Below, in pieces: positions 62,884 to 64,000 of a stretch of DNA of 64,000 nt. Both the position numbers and the translations under genes were made by a program. The stretch's first letter is position 1. Each line of letters opens with the position of its first letter. The notes under the pieces are model-generated. The model did not search any database. It was given only the letters and a program-made list of their open reading frames with translations, and had not been told where the DNA came from. Location: the NCBI GenBank assembly GCA_007026445.1, contig VDMD01000088.1, forward strand, positions 1 through 64,000. Reading direction: 5' to 3'. Source of the stretch: Schizophyllum amplum. Its lineage: Eukaryota; Basidiomycota; Agaricomycetes; Agaricales; Schizophyllaceae.

Positions 62884-64000
62884 ATGAGTGACCTTAGCGA
62901 TATGGACATATCTCCTGCTCCAGGTTACGGCCGTGCTCCACCTTTGGTGCCCGCAGAGTTTGGGTCGTATGTGTCTTCGTCTTCGTCACTGCTCGAGCGC
63001 TTAGTGTTTGTAGCAGCTCTCCCGAACCAGATAACGAAAGTGGGCCGACGACATTGGATAATGTCAAGCCTCTTTCCGTGGCCGATGTCATTGACCCGTC
63101 GATTGCTGGTCGCGACACGCCATCTGTTCAGGCGCCGAATCGCCACTCGTCTCGCGGCGCGTCAACTCCGACGAGCGCCTTGAAGCTTGGAACGCACTCG
63201 CGTGGTGCCTCACCTGCTTCTCAGCTTCGTGATTTGTCTCCACTCACGGATATTGAGACCACGCCTGAAGCCGAAGGTAAGCATTCGCTACCTTATTGAT
63301 CATGTTACGAGCTTTTTCCAGACCAGTCAGACAATGGATTGATTGCGACTGCCAAAAAAACCCGCAAGCCCACGACTCGATTTATGTCAACCAGGCGCTC
63401 TCTCACTAAGAAAGCCGTTGGCAAGGCCGACCTTTCGAAGTTCCAGAAGTACAAGGTCATCACCAAGTCCGGCAAGTAGGCAGTGGCAGGGGTGTAACCC
63501 CGGGTGTCGCCGTGCTGACCCCCACCCTGACCCCGGAGGGTTTCAACCCCTGGTGTGGGGTCAGGGTTTCCGTAGGGTTGGCAGGGGTTGGGGTCAACCC
63601 CCGGGTTTTTATTCATTTTTCACTGTTTACATCCTCTATTGTATATTTAAAGTACAGATATAGAGCCCTAAGACAATGTATAGGTTCAAATATATCTAGA
63701 TTGTCAAGTAACAGCACCTAAGGTACAAACAAACCTTGTGTAATGCACGTCTACGCACCCACATCTGAGTCTAGGGTTTTTCCGGGGTGCCGGGGGGTTG
63801 GACCACAGCAACCCGCACCCTGACCCCAGCGGGGTGGGGTGTGTAACCCTGCGGGGTTGCCTCAACCCCTGCCATTCCCTACCGGCAAGGAAGAGTGGTA
63901 CGTCAGGGACATTATCGACGAGCGTCGAAAGGGCCGCGGGATGGTGTATTTAGTACGTTGGGTGGGCTTTAGTGATAGATGGAACACTTGGGAGACTCGC
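62884..64000 (+). pseudogene. Chromodomain protein gene, 5' part, broken by a MITE (runs off the window)
   Basis: Exons 62884-62966, 63014-63276 and 63322-63476 are in phase and then meet a 405-bp insertion whose first three bases, TAG, stop the frame (167 aa). Beyond it the same frame continues from 63890: GKEEWYVRDIIDERRKG, then MVYLVRWVGFSDRWNTWE, a chromodomain. The aromatic residues expected for the methyl-lysine cage (Y in WYV, W in VRW, F in VGF) are present. Upstream, the protein is acidic at the start (MSDLSDMDISPAPG), Ser/Pro-rich in the middle and basic before the chromodomain (KKTRKPTTRF, KFQKYKVITKSGK). This suits a chromatin reader of the HP1/Swi6 or CDY kind; the C-terminus is outside the window. 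A retrotransposon origin is less likely because of the introns. Confidence 0.75.
63477..63881. mobile_element. hAT-like MITE, 405 bp, in the chromodomain gene
   Basis: Flanked by an exact 8-bp duplication CCGGCAAG (63469-63476 and 63882-63889). Terminal inverted repeats TAGGCAGTGGCAGGGGT and TAGGGAATGGCAGGGGT match at 15 of 17 positions. TAGGG-type ends and an 8-bp duplication fit hAT. The ends are GC-rich (ACCCTGACCCC words), the centre AT-rich. No coding capacity. Confidence 0.88.

Noticed and set aside
63480..63880. Telomeric or subtelomeric repeat (GGGTTGGGGT and CCCTGACCCC words)
   Set aside because: The words are not a tandem telomere unit; an 8-bp duplication and inverted ends identify a MITE.

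Overview
The window looks like the genome of a filamentous basidiomycete, probably a polypore-type Agaricomycete. The DNA is GC-rich, genes are cut by many 45-70 nt GT-AG introns, and the gene families are fungal: a Zn2Cys6 regulator, a GMC oxidase, an AIM9-like kinase, F-box and MYND proteins of the type seen in white-rot fungi, and a cellular RNA-dependent RNA polymerase. Most of the middle and the right third is transposon sequence.

Left arm (1-13.5 kb). After 3.6 kb with no convincing gene come a Zn2Cys6 transcription factor (3716-5621, 3 exons), a secreted glucose-oxidase-like GMC oxidoreductase (8346-10917, 13 exons) and a minus-strand AIM9-like/APH-fold kinase (11524-13453, 5 exons) that has Asn where the family has its metal-binding Asp.

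Nested transposon block (13.9-36.8 kb). A minus-strand host gene of the polypore DUF6532-like type is split by an 11 kb Ty3/gypsy element (15203-35791; identical-looking 243-bp LTRs; 5-bp duplication TGTCT). The gypsy pol gene is itself split by a Ty1/copia element (20729-30330; 310-bp LTRs; duplication GTCTC). The copia gag-pol is split by a 3.5 kb terminal-inverted-repeat DNA element (22889-26393) that shows no transposase but carries a multi-exon passenger gene. Removing each insertion with one copy of its duplication restores the reading frame at every junction. The gypsy element also carries a large extra ORF downstream of integrase (15585-18168), with a coiled coil, a Cys cluster and a globular domain. 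I cannot assign it to a known family, and it is the best candidate here for something undescribed.

Right-central host genes (36.9-53.7 kb). In order: a C-terminal fragment of a Plavaka/KDZ-type transposon protein (37639-39246), an RNA-dependent RNA polymerase with a long Ser-rich C-terminal extension (41080-44746, 14 exons), a hypothetical Ser/Pro-rich protein, a MYND-finger protein, an F-box protein, a short-chain dehydrogenase, and a tRNA-Ala(AGC) with an intron.

Right end (53.7-64 kb). A second, nearly identical copia copy (53755-59778) lies 47 bp downstream of the tRNA. It has a different U3 and a 17-bp duplication that shifts gag against pol. After 3 kb without recognisable genes comes the 5' part of a chromodomain gene (62884 to the window edge), broken by a 405-bp hAT-like MITE with an 8-bp duplication. 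The window thus combines an RNAi polymerase gene, a chromodomain gene and a set of apparently very recent insertions. Whether the two genes act on these elements cannot be told from sequence.
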